NCBI GenBank assembly: GCA_003562845.1
Contig: PWTL01000071.1
Span: 1 to 64,000, forward strand
Source of the DNA: Candidatus Acetothermia bacterium
GTDB taxonomy: Bacteria > Bipolaricaulota > Bipolaricaulia > Bipolaricaulales > Bipolaricaulaceae
Reading direction: 5' to 3'
Length of the DNA stretch: 64,000 nt
Part shown: positions 16,936 through 26,220 of the stretch, piece by piece
Numbering within the stretch: position 1 is the stretch's first letter
How the letters are laid out: every line of letters starts with the position of its first letter
Made by a program: the position numbers and the translations under genes
Notes under the pieces: model-generated
The model's database searches: none
The model's input: only the letters and a program-made list of their open reading frames with translations
What the model was told of the DNA's origin: nothing

Positions 16936-18002
16936 GCATGATCGGAGACGGCCTAGCCAAAATCAAGGTTATCGGCGTGGGGGGCGGCGGAGGCAACGCC
17001 GTCAGCCGTATGTGGCGGGCCGGCCTGGACGGGGTGCAGTTGGTGGCGCTGAACACCGACGCCCAGGTTCTGTCGATCATGGAAGCACATGAACACCTGC
17101 AGCTCGGCCGCAAGCTCACCGGGGGCCTGGGGGCGGGAGGGGATCCGGAGGTCGGCCGAGAAGCGGCCGAGGAGTCCCGTGAGGAGATCAAGGATCTGCT
17201 TGAGGGGTTGGACATGGTGTTCGTCACTGCCGGCATGGGGGGCGGTACGGGCACTGGCGGGGCGCCGGTGGTGGCGGAAGTGTCCAAGACATTGGGAATT
17301 CTCACCGTGGCCATCGTCACCCGGCCGTTCTCCTTCGAGGGAGCCGCCCGTGGGGAAAAAGCGCGGGCCGGAACAGACAAGCTCTCACAGCACGTGGACG
17401 CGATGATTGCTGTCTCCAATGATAAGCTCCTCAAAGTGGCCCCGCCGGACATGCCCCTCAGCCGTGCGTTTGAGATGGTGGACGCCGTGCTCTTGCAGGG
17501 GGTGCAGGGGATCACCGAGTTGATAACCGTTCCTGGCCTTATCAACCTGGACTTCGCCGACGTGGAGTCCGTGCTGCGCGAGGCGGGAACGGCCATGATG
17601 GGAATCGGCGACGCCGAAGGGGAGAACAAGACCCGTGAGGCAGCGCGGAGAGCGATTTCGTCCCCGCTGCTGGACGCGCCCGTCAAGAACGCCAGAAAGG
17701 CCATTCTGAACATCACTGCCGGAGAGGACCTCACCTTGGAGGAGGTCACTGAGGCTGCACAGGTGATCCAGGAGGCATTGTCGGACAAAGCTGATCTTAT
17801 CTTCGGGGCCACGATCAGGCAGGGAATGGAGAAGGCGCGCATCACGGTCATTGCCACAGGATTCGCTGTCCAAGCAGGGGATGAGCTTCCGGAGTCGGAT
17901 GAAACGGCCCTGCTGGCGCGCATCGAGAGGGAAGGCGGTGTGCGCGACGACTACGACATCCCCACCTATCTCCGCCGTAGTCGGCGGAGCGAGAGTCCGT
18001 AA
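16932..18002 (+). CDS. ftsZ: cell division GTPase FtsZ
   Basis: A 356-residue tubulin homologue that forms the division ring. It has the IKVIGVGGGGGNAVSRM start, ALNTDAQ near residue 38, the tubulin signature GMGGGTGTGGAP near 103, and the synergy-loop NLDFADVESVL near 204. The C-terminal linker is short, about 30 residues, and the conserved tail DIPTYLRR lies only seven residues from the end, as expected for FtsA binding. The start codon is GTG at 16932, which overlaps the ftsA stop. It closes the envelope/division run; only a weak inverted repeat follows (18015-18040). Confidence 0.97.
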   Translation: MSMIGDGLAKIKVIGVGGGGGNAVSRMWRAGLDGVQLVALNTDAQVLSIMEAHEHLQLGRKLTGGLGAGGDPEVGREAAEESREEIKDLLEGLDMVFVTAGMGGGTGTGGAPVVAEVSKTLGILTVAIVTRPFSFEGAARGEKARAGTDKLSQHVDAMIAVSNDKLLKVAPPDMPLSRAFEMVDAVLLQGVQGITELITVPGLINLDFADVESVLREAGTAMMGIGDAEGENKTREAARRAISSPLLDAPVKNARKAILNITAGEDLTLEEVTEAAQVIQEALSDKADLIFGATIRQGMEKARITVIATGFAVQAGDELPESDETALLARIEREGGVRDDYDIPTYLRRSRRSESP

Positions 18003-18124
18003 TAAGGACACCATGGAGGCGGTTCCTCAGGGCTGCCTCCCCACCCCATGTAGGCTCGGAGTTCTCGGAGAATGTTCGGCGGCTGAAACTCTACAGGCGT
18101 CCGCTCCGTGCGAGGCTGGCAGCC

Positions 18125-19762
18125 CTATTCACTGTAGCGGTTGGTGATGGGCATGCGGCGTCCAGTGCCGAAGGCCTTGGGGCTCACTTTGATGATCAGG
18201 GGCATCTGCCGCCGTTTGTGTTCCGACCGGCTTAGCCGGCGCAGGACATCGTCCACCACGGGCTGGCTGAAGCTTTCGGAGAGCGACTCCGGGGCTTCGT
18301 TTTGCACCAGCAATGCCTTGAGGAGGGGGTCGAGGACCTCGTACGGGGGGAGGTCCTGGTCGTCCCGTTGCCCCGCCCTGAGCTCGGCAGAGGGAGGACG
18401 CTCCAGCGTGCCGGCGGGGATGAGCTCCCGGCGATGATCGGAGTTGAGCAGCCGTGCCAGTTCGTACACCTCGCCCTTGAGGAGGTCGCCGATAGGAGCG
18501 ATGGCGCCTACGGTGTCCCCGTACAGGGTGTTGTACCCCAGGGAGATTTCCGGCTTGTTCGCCGGACAGAGGGCTATCCTACCGGTGGCGTTGCACAGGG
18601 CCATCAGCAACACCCCGCGGACGCGAGCCTGCAGGTTCTCCGCCACCAGGCCTTGGGGGGAAGCGTGGGCGGCCAAAGTGCGGGAGAGGGTCTCCAGCGG
18701 CTCCTCGATGGGTAGCTCTAGCAGGGTTACTCCGAGGGCGTCCGCGAGCGACAGTGCCTGTTCTCGCGACTCCGGGGCGGTAAACGGCCCAGGCATAAAC
18801 ACGGTCGACACCCGGTCCGCCCCCAGGGCCTCCCAGGCCAGGGCGGCGACAACGGCGGAGTCGACGCCGCCGGAGACGGCGATCCACACTCCGTCCAGGC
18901 TGTTCTTTCTCACGTAATCCCGGAGCCCGGTGACGATGGCTTGACGGGTGCCGTCCATGTCCAGGGCGGGGGGCGGCTCTACCGCGGGGCCTGCGGGGTC
19001 GAAGTAGTACACCCCTGGAGTGAAGGAGGGAGCGGACAGCAGAAACTCTCCGTCGGGGCGCACGGCGAAGCTTCCGCCATCGAAGACGAGTTCGTCCTGC
19101 CCACCGACCATGTTTGCGTAGACGAGCGTCGCGCCCGCCTGTTCAGCCCAGCGGGCGGCCAGCCCCCGGCGAAGCGCGGCCTTCCCGCGGAAATACGGGG
19201 ACGCAGAGACGTTTACCATCAGGTCTACACCCGCCCTTGCCTGCTCCTCCAGCACTCCGCTCTGGTACCATAGGTCCTCACACACTGACAGGCCCACCCG
19301 AAGGTCTTTCCATTGCACAACGTCCACGGAGCGCCCCGACGTGAAGTAGCGGCACTCGTCGAACACGTCGTAGCAGGGAAGATGTTGTTTTGCCTGTCGG
19401 CCGACGATTGCCCCGTCTTCGGCCAACAGGACGGCGACGTGCAGTATCTCCTCGCCCCCAAAGTCTCTGGACGAGGGATCGGCCATGTTGGCCGGCCGCT
19501 TACCGGCGTTTAGTACGTGTCCCAGGACCACCGTTGTGCCTTGTGAGGCTTCGAGGACTCTCATCAACGCCCCCGCGGAAGCTTCCACAAATCCAGGTCT
19601 GTGAAGCAGGTCTCGCGGTGGGTACCCCAGTAGAGCCAGCTCGGGGAGGATGACAAGCTCGGCTCCGGCCTGGCGCGCCTCGCCCACGGCCAGGCATGCG
19701 GCCTCTGTGTTCCCGTGCAGGTCGCCTACGGTGGGGTTCAACTGGGCGACTGCGATCAACAT
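18125..19762 (-). CDS. nadE: glutamine-dependent NAD+ synthetase
   Basis: A 545-residue two-domain enzyme that makes NAD+ from deamido-NAD with ammonia from glutamine. The N-terminal nitrilase domain shows the triad: Glu in LPELALLGYPP, Lys in RQAKQHLPCYDVFDE, and Cys in GLSVCEDLWY. The C-terminal synthetase domain (from about residue 270) carries the PP-loop AVSGGVDSAVVAALA, CPANKPEISLGYNTLYGD and KVSPKAFG. The length matches the family. It is a single gene with its own predicted promoter, convergent with ftsZ. Confidence 0.96.
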   Translation of the reverse strand: MLIAVAQLNPTVGDLHGNTEAACLAVGEARQAGAELVILPELALLGYPPRDLLHRPGFVEASAGALMRVLEASQGTTVVLGHVLNAGKRPANMADPSSRDFGGEEILHVAVLLAEDGAIVGRQAKQHLPCYDVFDECRYFTSGRSVDVVQWKDLRVGLSVCEDLWYQSGVLEEQARAGVDLMVNVSASPYFRGKAALRRGLAARWAEQAGATLVYANMVGGQDELVFDGGSFAVRPDGEFLLSAPSFTPGVYYFDPAGPAVEPPPALDMDGTRQAIVTGLRDYVRKNSLDGVWIAVSGGVDSAVVAALAWEALGADRVSTVFMPGPFTAPESREQALSLADALGVTLLELPIEEPLETLSRTLAAHASPQGLVAENLQARVRGVLLMALCNATGRIALCPANKPEISLGYNTLYGDTVGAIAPIGDLLKGEVYELARLLNSDHRRELIPAGTLERPPSAELRAGQRDDQDLPPYEVLDPLLKALLVQNEAPESLSESFSQPVVDDVLRRLSRSEHKRRQMPLIIKVSPKAFGTGRRMPITNRYSE

Positions 19763-19830
19763 TGGTTTCCTCTCCTCAGCGGGCAGCGTGCTGGGGCGGG
19801 GGGGGGGTCCGTCGGCGACATAGTGCCCTC

Positions 19831-19859
19831 CTGATACCGGGGGCGGGCTGGTTTGTCAA
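19831..19859 (-). promoter_or_regulatory. predicted nadE promoter
   Basis: On the minus strand TTGACA (19859-19854) and TATCAG (19836-19831) are exactly 17 bases apart. Transcription would begin near 19824, giving a leader of about 60 bases that includes a run of ten C (G10 on the plus strand at 19798-19807). Confidence 0.65.
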
Positions 19860-19887
19860 GGCGGCATTAACTAGAATCCTGACAGAC

Positions 19888-20094
19888 ATGGAAGTTCTGA
19901 AACAAGTGGTGTTCTGGGTGGGTGTGACGCTCGTTGGGGGGTTCGTCGCCTATGTGGGTCGCTACGGAGCGGAGCGCCTTCTGAAACGGCGCAGGCAAAG
20001 GCAAGCGGAGGCCCTGGACAAGGAGCGGGCCAAACTGGAGAAGAAGCGAGCCAAGGCGGCCGCCAAGACCGAAAAGAAGCGCAAAGATTCTTAG
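19888..20094 (+). CDS. small single-span membrane protein with basic coiled-coil tail
   Basis: A 68-residue protein not recognised as a named family. One hydrophobic helix (VVFWVGVTLVGGFVAYVG) spans residues 7-24. It is followed by a strongly charged tail of Lys/Arg/Glu/Ala repeats (KRRRQRQAEALDKERAKLEKKRAKAAAKTEKK) likely to be a coiled coil on the cytoplasmic side. No good ribosome site precedes the ATG at 19888, but a TAGAAT box 11 bases before it could give an almost leaderless transcript. It is convergent with the CsoR-like gene, one base from its stop. The longer open frame upstream (from 19696) runs antisense to nadE and is not used. Confidence 0.5.
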   Translation: MEVLKQVVFWVGVTLVGGFVAYVGRYGAERLLKRRRQRQAEALDKERAKLEKKRAKAAAKTEKKRKDS

Positions 20095-20095
20095 G

Positions 20096-20389
20096 CTAGA
20101 AATGTCCTAGGTAACGCAGGGCGTCAAACAGCTCGTCGATGGCCGATTCGCCTCTTCCTTCCTGTATTGCTCGCCGGACACAGTGGCGCGTATGAGAATG
20201 GGCAAGGACGCGGGCTGTGCGCCCCAGGATGCCTTGCACTGCCGCGATCTGCTTGAGGACATCCACACAGTAGCGGTCGTCCTCCACCATCTTGCGGATG
20301 CCGGAGAGATGTCCCTCGGCGGTCCGGAGCTGGCGGATGAGCTGCTCTCTGAGCTTAGGTTCTTCTTGGAGACTCCCGATTCGTTCCAA
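20096..20389 (-). CDS. CsoR/FrmR (DUF156) family metal- or formaldehyde-sensing repressor
   Basis: A DUF156 four-helix regulator. KLREQLIRQLRTAEGHLSGIRKMVEDDRYCVDVLKQIAAVQG holds the family's first Cys, and HSHTRHCVRRAI the later His and Cys, so the Cys-His-Cys metal-site pattern of CsoR-like proteins is present; the inducer (Cu, Ni/Co or an aldehyde) cannot be told. TTG at 20389 is chosen because AAGGGG lies five bases upstream and the length (97 residues) is typical; an ATG at 20473 would add 28 residues. No metal transporter is adjacent, so its target is unknown. It is divergent from the helicase-nuclease gene. Confidence 0.8.
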   Translation of the reverse strand: MERIGSLQEEPKLREQLIRQLRTAEGHLSGIRKMVEDDRYCVDVLKQIAAVQGILGRTARVLAHSHTRHCVRRAIQEGRGESAIDELFDALRYLGHF

Positions 20390-20544
20390 GGTCGCCCCTT
20401 TCCCCGTGCGCGTACGCAGGTGGGCCTTAGTGTAGCACAAAGGGCCGGAGTGGCCGCCGGGAATGCCCCCCATGGTGAGCAGACCCTCGCGGGTGCGATA
20501 TAGCATGTGGTGCAACCTACGCTCTAGGTCTATACCATCTGTCC

Positions 20545-23466
20545 ATGGCCGACGCACTGAAGGGGCTGAACGAGGAACAACGGTGGGCAGTGGCCCACGG
20601 CCGGGGTCCGGTACTGGTGCTCGCCGGCGTGGGAACGGGGAAGACCACGGTCATCGCCCGCAGGATCGCGTTTCTGATCTCCGAGGGGTTAGTGCAGCGC
20701 CCGAGCCAGCTTTTGGTTTTCACCTTTTCTCGCTGGGCGGCGGAGGAGATGCTGGACCGAGCTTTCGACTGGGTCGGCTACGGGGCACTTGATGCGTGGG
20801 TGGCCACTTTTCACTCGGTTTGCGAACGCATTCTGCGGGAGAATGCCCCCCTAGCAGGATTGCCTCCTGATTTTCAGGTCTTGGACGAGTGGGAGCAACG
20901 GTTGTTCGTCCTCGACCATCTCTGGGAGTTCCCCTGGGGAAAGCTGAGGCCGCGTGTCACGCGGCAGCCGCTGCGGATGGTGGGCCCTGTGTTGTCCCTG
21001 CTCTCCCGGGCCAAGGACGATGCAGTCTCCCCGGAGGCTTTCTGTTCGTGGGCGGCTGAGGCGGATGAGGCGACTGAAGAGACGGCCGCTGGCCGGGAGT
21101 TGGCCGCGGTGTACGGTGCCTATCAGGGCATTCTGGCCAAGGAGGGTGCGGTCGACTTCGGGGACCTGATCCTGTACGCGGTGCGCCTGCTCGAGGAACA
21201 TCCGGGGATCCTCGCTGGCTACCAGCAGCGGTTTCCGTACATTCTGGCCGACGAGTTCCAGGATACAAGCCGGGCTCAGTTTCGTTTGGTGCAGCTCCTC
21301 GGCGGGCACCGGAACATCACCGCGGTGGGGGACGACGACCAGGCGATCTACGGGTTCCGCGGGGTTCCGTGGGACAACTTGCGCGCCTTCGTGACGCACT
21401 TCCCCGAGGCGAGAGTGGTTGTGCTGACGCAAAACTACCGCTCCACTCAGCAAGTGTTGGATGCGGCGGCGCGGTTGATCCGCCACAACGAGTATCGCCT
21501 GGAGACGTTATCCCAACGCGGGGAGCTTGCGCTGGAGATCAGCAAAGAGCTCCGTTCGGCGGCAGAACGCCCGGAGGGGCCGAAGCCCGTTCACCGTCAG
21601 TTTCCCAGTGTCGTGGAGGAGGCGGAATTTATCGCTGAGGAGGCGGTCCGACTGGCGGCAGCGGGCATCCCCTACAGGGACATGGCGGTGCTTTACCGCA
21701 ACCGTTATCGGCCGGACCCGTACCTGGGGGCGCTGTCGGAGAAGGGTGTTCCGTGGGTCCTGGGGGGGCGCTCCGGAGAGGGCCTGTTCGACCAAGAGGA
21801 TGTCAAACTTGTGGTCTCGTTTCTGCGGCAGGTGGCCGATCCGGGCGATGGTCTCGCCCTTCACCATCTGGCTGGCTCAGAGCTATACGACGTTCCCGCC
21901 GACGATCTGGCCCGGCTGACGGCGCTGGCCAATCGCCAGCATCGGCCTTTGGGGAAGCTGGCTGAGGAGGCAGTGCGCGGAGAAGTCTCTTGCTCTGACG
22001 AAGGAAAGCAGAACTTGGGCCGTCTTCTCGGACACTTGGACCAGAGCAGGAGGCTCTCCCGAAGGCGTCCGGCTGGGCAGGTGCTGTACGAGTACTTGAC
22101 GACCCAGACACGGTGTTTGGAGCAACTGGCCGCCTCCACGGGCCCGGAGGCGGTCCGACGGCTGGAACATGTGGCCCAGTTCTTCGAGCAGGTCATACGC
22201 CGCTTCGAGCAAGTCGCTCGTCACGATCGTGTTCCGTGGTTTGTGCGCTACCTGGAGAACCTCATGGCTCTGGGGTACAACCCCCTGGTGGGGCAGGCAG
22301 AACCGGGCACGGAGGCCATCCAGGTGTTGACTTTCCACCAGGCCAAGGGACTGGAATACCAGGTCGTCTTTCTCACCGGCCTCGTGGAGGACTACATGCC
22401 TGGCCGAGCACGGCGCCCGACATTTCCCCTGCCCGCGGAGCTCGTGGGCGATGACCTTCCGGCGGACGTGGCCCACCTCGAGGAACAGCGGCGCTTGTTC
22501 TACGTGGGGATGACTAGAGCCAAGCACAATCTGTACCTTCTTTCAGCTGCGGACTATCGATCTCCGGGGGAAGAGCCGCGCAAACGCCCGGCGAAGGTGT
22601 CTCGCTTTGTACTGGAGGCAGTGGGCCCCGAGGGGCTTGGCGGGCAGATGCCCCTCGCCTCTCCTTCCCTGCGCATCGCGCGGATGGCAAGAGATGTGGC
22701 CAGGGTGGACCCCCGGGAGACTACAGACGGTCGCGTGTCGTTGAGCCACCAGCGGGTGGACGACTATCTGACCTGTCCTCTGAAGTACCGCTATGTACAC
22801 ATCCTGCGTGTCCCTATTGCCCTACACCATTCAGTGGTGTTCGGTCACGCGGTGCACCGGGGGATTCAGGCTTATCACATGGCTCGTGCGCAAGGCCGGG
22901 ACCTCCCCCTGGAGGAAGTGCTGGCGGTGTGCGGTAATGCCTGGCGGTCTGAAGGCTTTCTGTCCGCCGAGCACGAGGCGGAGCTCATCTCCGAGGCCGA
23001 GGAGGCCCTGGGCGCGTTCTACTCTTTTGAGGAAGCTGAGGGAATCCGCCCCGCGGAGGTCGAACGGTATTTCGCCTTCCTCGAGGGAGGCGCACGGGTC
23101 ATCGGATACTGGGATCGGGTGGACAGTGATGGGGGTCGCACTGTGATCATCGACTACAAGACCAGCCTGGCCCGTCCCCAGGATGCGGGTCGGCGAGCGC
23201 GGGAGTCCCTGCAGCTCGCGATCTATGCCCTGGCGCACGAGCGGCTGTACGGGGAACCGCCGGACGAACTGCAGCTGCGCTTTCTCACGCCGGAGGTTGT
23301 TGTGGGAAAGGCAAAACCCACCCCGCGGATGCTGGACAAAGCACGGGAGGCCATTGCCCGAGCGGAGGCAGGCGTACGCGCGGGGAACTTCTCCCCACAG
23401 CCCTCGCTCTTTGCTTGCCGCAACTGCGCCTATCGAAGCATCTGCCCTGCCGCCCACTCGGTGTGA
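20545..23466 (+). CDS. UvrD-like superfamily 1 helicase fused to a RecB-type Fe-S nuclease
   Basis: A 973-residue helicase-nuclease. The UvrD motifs occur in order: Walker A AGVGTGKTT near residue 30, DEFQD (motif II) near 235, VGDDDQAIYGFRG (III), LTQNYRS (IV), VLTFHQAKGLEYQVVFL (V) and RLFYVGMTRAKHN (VI). From about residue 735 comes a PD-(D/E)XK domain with GYWDRVD, VIIDYKTS and QLAIYALA. A first Cys (YLTCPLKYRY) and a C-terminal CRNCAYRSIC form the four-Cys Fe-S pattern of AddB/AdnB/Cas4 nucleases. It probably resects double-strand breaks. Unlike AddAB or AdnAB, no second subunit is adjacent. ATG 20545 follows a TATACC box by 8 bases, so the leader would be very short. Confidence 0.9.
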   Translation: MADALKGLNEEQRWAVAHGRGPVLVLAGVGTGKTTVIARRIAFLISEGLVQRPSQLLVFTFSRWAAEEMLDRAFDWVGYGALDAWVATFHSVCERILRENAPLAGLPPDFQVLDEWEQRLFVLDHLWEFPWGKLRPRVTRQPLRMVGPVLSLLSRAKDDAVSPEAFCSWAAEADEATEETAAGRELAAVYGAYQGILAKEGAVDFGDLILYAVRLLEEHPGILAGYQQRFPYILADEFQDTSRAQFRLVQLLGGHRNITAVGDDDQAIYGFRGVPWDNLRAFVTHFPEARVVVLTQNYRSTQQVLDAAARLIRHNEYRLETLSQRGELALEISKELRSAAERPEGPKPVHRQFPSVVEEAEFIAEEAVRLAAAGIPYRDMAVLYRNRYRPDPYLGALSEKGVPWVLGGRSGEGLFDQEDVKLVVSFLRQVADPGDGLALHHLAGSELYDVPADDLARLTALANRQHRPLGKLAEEAVRGEVSCSDEGKQNLGRLLGHLDQSRRLSRRRPAGQVLYEYLTTQTRCLEQLAASTGPEAVRRLEHVAQFFEQVIRRFEQVARHDRVPWFVRYLENLMALGYNPLVGQAEPGTEAIQVLTFHQAKGLEYQVVFLTGLVEDYMPGRARRPTFPLPAELVGDDLPADVAHLEEQRRLFYVGMTRAKHNLYLLSAADYRSPGEEPRKRPAKVSRFVLEAVGPEGLGGQMPLASPSLRIARMARDVARVDPRETTDGRVSLSHQRVDDYLTCPLKYRYVHILRVPIALHHSVVFGHAVHRGIQAYHMARAQGRDLPLEEVLAVCGNAWRSEGFLSAEHEAELISEAEEALGAFYSFEEAEGIRPAEVERYFAFLEGGARVIGYWDRVDSDGGRTVIIDYKTSLARPQDAGRRARESLQLAIYALAHERLYGEPPDELQLRFLTPEVVVGKAKPTPRMLDKAREAIARAEAGVRAGNFSPQPSLFACRNCAYRSICPAAHSV

Positions 23467-23510
23467 GCGGCAGGTTTCCGCCTTACAATCGTCTGGGAAA
23501 GGAGTTTGCC

Positions 23511-25265
23511 ATGAGGAGCGACCGTTGCGGGGAGCTGACAGCTCAGGATGTGGGCCGCCGGGTGCGCCTGGCGGGCTGGGTGCACCGCCTGCGGGACTTG
23601 GGAGGGATCACCTTTGTCGACCTGCGGGACGCCTCCGGCATTGTGCAGGTCCTGTTTCGCGATCTTGACCAGGCCCACCAGCTGTCCAGAGAAGACGTGG
23701 TCCAGGTAGAGGGTACAGTAGCGCGCCGCGAGGCGCCGAATCCGGAGTTGCCTACCGGTGAGGTGGAGGTGGAGGCGGAGGGACTGCGAGTGCTGGCACA
23801 GGCCGCTCCTCTTCCGTTTGCGGTCGACGATGACGTTTCGGGAACTGGCGAGGAGACACGTCTCAAGTACCGCTTCATCGATCTCCGGCGGCCACGTATG
23901 CAGAGGAATCTGGCGTTGCGCCATCGCCTGTGCATGTCCGTTCGCAGCTTCCTCGACAGGCAGGGGTTCGTGGAGGTGGAGACTCCGGTGTTGACTCGGT
24001 CCACGCCCGAGGGGGCACGTGACTTCCTGGTTCCTTGCCGCCTGGTGCCGGGAACCTTCTACGCGCTCCCGCAGTCGCCACAGTTGTTCAAGCAGATCCT
24101 CATCGCCTCCGGGGTAGAGCGCTACTTTCAGATCGTGCGTTGTTTCCGCGATGAGGACCTGCGAGCCGATCGGCAGCCGGAGTTTACGCAGCTGGACTTG
24201 GAAATGGGTTTTTTGGACACCCCAGAGCCCCTGTTTGCGCTCCTGGAGGAGTTGATGGCGCACGTGTTCCGCGAAGCGGCGAAGATTGAGCTTCCCACCC
24301 CCTTCCCCCGGCTCACTTACGCCGAGGCTATGGCCAGCTACGGTTCGGACAAGCCCGACCTGCGGTTCGGTATGAAGCTTGTGGACGTTTCCGATCTCTT
24401 TGCCGACGCGGGATTCCGTGTCTTCGCCCGCGCGATTGCCGACGGGGGCCGGGTGTGCGCACTGTGTGTCCCCGGCGGGGGGGACTTCTCCCGCGGAGAG
24501 CTGAACAGGGTCGAGGAGGAAGCGGTGGCGCTGGGCGCTCCGGGGTTGAGTTGGCTGAAGCGTGCTGAGGAGATCACTTCCCCCCTGGCCAAGTTCGTAG
24601 GAGAGGGAGTTCTCCAAGGGGTGGTGGAGAGGACCGGGGCGCAGGAGGGAGATCTCGTTCTGTTGTCCGCGGGTCCCCCCGCGGCGTTGAACCCGGCGGT
24701 GGGCGAGCTTCGTCGGAGGTTGGCGCACGAGCGCGGGCTGGTGGACACGGGCGCGTGGGCTCCGGCGTGGATTACCGATTTTCCTCTTTTCAAGGCCGGT
24801 GAGGGGGGCAGACTGGACTCGGAACACCACCCGTTCACCGCCCCGCACGAGGAGGACCTCCCCCTGTTGGAAGAGGACCCGTTGCGGGCACGAGCAAAGT
24901 GTTACGACCTTGTGCTCAACGGTGTCGAACTCGCGTCTGGATCCATCAGGATCCATCGCCGGGACGTGCAGCAGCAGATCCTTTCGCTTCTGGGGATTGA
25001 CCAGGAGGAGGCCGAGCGCCGGTTCGGGTTTTTCCTGCGGGCTTTGGAGTACGGGGCTCCGCCCCATGGGGGCATCGCCTTCGGCTTGGACCGCTGGGTG
25101 ATGATGCTGGCGGGGGAGAGAACGCTGCGGGAAGTCATTGCCTTTCCCAAGACGGCGGGAGGCAGCTGTCCCCTGACCGGCGCGCCGGCGCCGGTGGATG
25201 AGGCGCAGCTAACGGAATTGGGACTGACGGTGGAAGGGGGGGCGAGCACGAATCCTGATCCCTGA
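23511..25265 (+). CDS. aspS: aspartyl-tRNA synthetase (bacterial type)
   Basis: A 584-residue class II synthetase. The N-terminal OB anticodon-binding domain contains VRLAGWVHRLRDLGGITFVDLRD. Motif 2 is FRDEDLRADRQPEFTQLDLEMGF near residue 210. The bacterial GAD insertion runs roughly 285-420, and motif 3 is GGIAFGLDRWVMML near 520. The GAD domain and length near 590 mark the bacterial type; whether it also charges tRNA-Asn cannot be judged. The ATG at 23511 has AAAGGAG six bases upstream. The open frame upstream overlaps the previous gene and is not used. Confidence 0.96.
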   Translation: MRSDRCGELTAQDVGRRVRLAGWVHRLRDLGGITFVDLRDASGIVQVLFRDLDQAHQLSREDVVQVEGTVARREAPNPELPTGEVEVEAEGLRVLAQAAPLPFAVDDDVSGTGEETRLKYRFIDLRRPRMQRNLALRHRLCMSVRSFLDRQGFVEVETPVLTRSTPEGARDFLVPCRLVPGTFYALPQSPQLFKQILIASGVERYFQIVRCFRDEDLRADRQPEFTQLDLEMGFLDTPEPLFALLEELMAHVFREAAKIELPTPFPRLTYAEAMASYGSDKPDLRFGMKLVDVSDLFADAGFRVFARAIADGGRVCALCVPGGGDFSRGELNRVEEEAVALGAPGLSWLKRAEEITSPLAKFVGEGVLQGVVERTGAQEGDLVLLSAGPPAALNPAVGELRRRLAHERGLVDTGAWAPAWITDFPLFKAGEGGRLDSEHHPFTAPHEEDLPLLEEDPLRARAKCYDLVLNGVELASGSIRIHRRDVQQQILSLLGIDQEEAERRFGFFLRALEYGAPPHGGIAFGLDRWVMMLAGERTLREVIAFPKTAGGSCPLTGAPAPVDEAQLTELGLTVEGGASTNPDP

Positions 25266-25283
25266 GGTTGTGCTGGTTGTCCT

Positions 25284-25322
25284 GGTGGGCCTGCCAGCTG
25301 TGTGGCTGGCTCGTGGCCCACC
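25284..25322. terminator. stem-loop between convergent aspS and beta-helix gene
   Basis: An 8-bp outer stem (GGTGGGCC / GGCCCACC) encloses a 6-bp inner stem (GCCAGC / GCTGGC) with a 6-base loop and a small bulge. There is no T-run. Its place 19 bases after aspS, between convergent genes, suggests a bidirectional terminator. Confidence 0.5.
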
Positions 25323-25372
25323 TTGCGTTGGATGAAGCAGCAACTGCGACGGCTGTAGCGGGCGTCGTCGAC

Positions 25373-26119
25373 TCAGGGCGGGGAACCTAAGGGGAACGGG
25401 TCTTCATCGTCGCCTCCCTCTATCGGGTAAGGGACGGACGCGTCGTGTCCCTCCCAGTAGTTCCCCTGGGTGTCCAGGTGAAAGTAGTTGCCCCCCTGTT
25501 CGGAGTAGGCAGGGATGCGGCAGTCGAAGAAAGCGTTTCCCGCCACAGTGTTCGCCTCAGATCCCAGGTCCAGGCGAACGCCCACATGGCTGGAGCGGAC
25601 AGTGGAGTCCATTACGATAAGCTCTGTGACTCCGGAGGCCCACAAGCCGGCCTGGACGTTCTCGATGTGAACTTGCTCAACTGCCAGCTCCGAGGAGAAT
25701 AGAATGCGGATCCCATCCTCGCACTGACTGATCGCAACGTCCCTGAGGACGATGTGGGAGGACATGTGAATCGAAACGCCGGTCGCGCAACCGGAGAGGT
25801 GAGTGTTGTGCACCTTTCCGGTGTGGATCTGTGATAAGCGTACCCCTGCCAGCCGCGCACCCCTGACGGACACGTTCCGTATGACAAAGGAGCGGGTGGT
25901 GTTGTGAATGAGGATGCCATACCTGTCCCCGTCAGCGTCGATACACCATCCTTCGATCACGTAGGGATCCCCGGAGAGTCCCGTTCCGGAAACCACACCG
26001 TGTTCCTCGGTGAACTCGAGGTCGGAGCGGATTGCAATTGGACCACGCGAGGTCTGTTCCGCCGTTCCCGAGACCAACATCGCACCCAGCACCAGCAAAG
26101 CCAGCATTGCCTTGCGCAT
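25373..26119 (-). CDS. exported parallel beta-helix (NosD-like) protein
   Basis: A 248-residue secreted protein. The signal peptide MRKAMLALLVLGAMLVSGTA is followed by repeated beta-helix rungs of the NosD/CASH type: YGILIHNTTRSFVIRNVSV, GVRLSQIHTGKVHNTHLSG, GVSIHMSSHIVLRDVAIS, GIRILFSSELAVEQVHIE and GVRLDLGSEANTVAGNAF. It ends with the typical GNYWEGHDA and PYPIEGGDDEDPFPL tail of these proteins. Such proteins bind or modify surface polysaccharide or serve as scaffolds; no catalytic residues can be assigned. NosD proper goes with nitrous-oxide reductase genes, which are absent here. Confidence 0.8.
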   Translation of the reverse strand: MRKAMLALLVLGAMLVSGTAEQTSRGPIAIRSDLEFTEEHGVVSGTGLSGDPYVIEGWCIDADGDRYGILIHNTTRSFVIRNVSVRGARLAGVRLSQIHTGKVHNTHLSGCATGVSIHMSSHIVLRDVAISQCEDGIRILFSSELAVEQVHIENVQAGLWASGVTELIVMDSTVRSSHVGVRLDLGSEANTVAGNAFFDCRIPAYSEQGGNYFHLDTQGNYWEGHDASVPYPIEGGDDEDPFPLGSPP

Positions 26120-26220
26120 CGTCCATCACCTGATGTTCACAGTAGCCTCGGGCGGCGAGCCGTCCCAGGGAGTTTGTCCCCTCCGGGGGTAATATCCATG
26201 ACACGTCGGTGGCCTAGCGG

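Noticed and set aside
18015-18040. Inverted repeat GGAGGC/GCCTCC after ftsZ
   Set aside because: Only six pairs with a 14-base loop and no T-run; too weak to call a terminator.
18302-19653. Several plus-strand open frames opposite nadE
   Set aside because: They are antisense to a clear NAD synthetase and have no recognisable domains or start signals.
19798-19807. Run of ten G upstream of nadE
   Set aside because: It could be a phase-variable tract or a sequencing artefact, but it lies in a non-coding leader and nothing else supports a switch.
23430-25067. 545-residue minus-strand frame opposite aspS
   Set aside because: It mirrors the conserved aspS codons; no family text or ribosome site.
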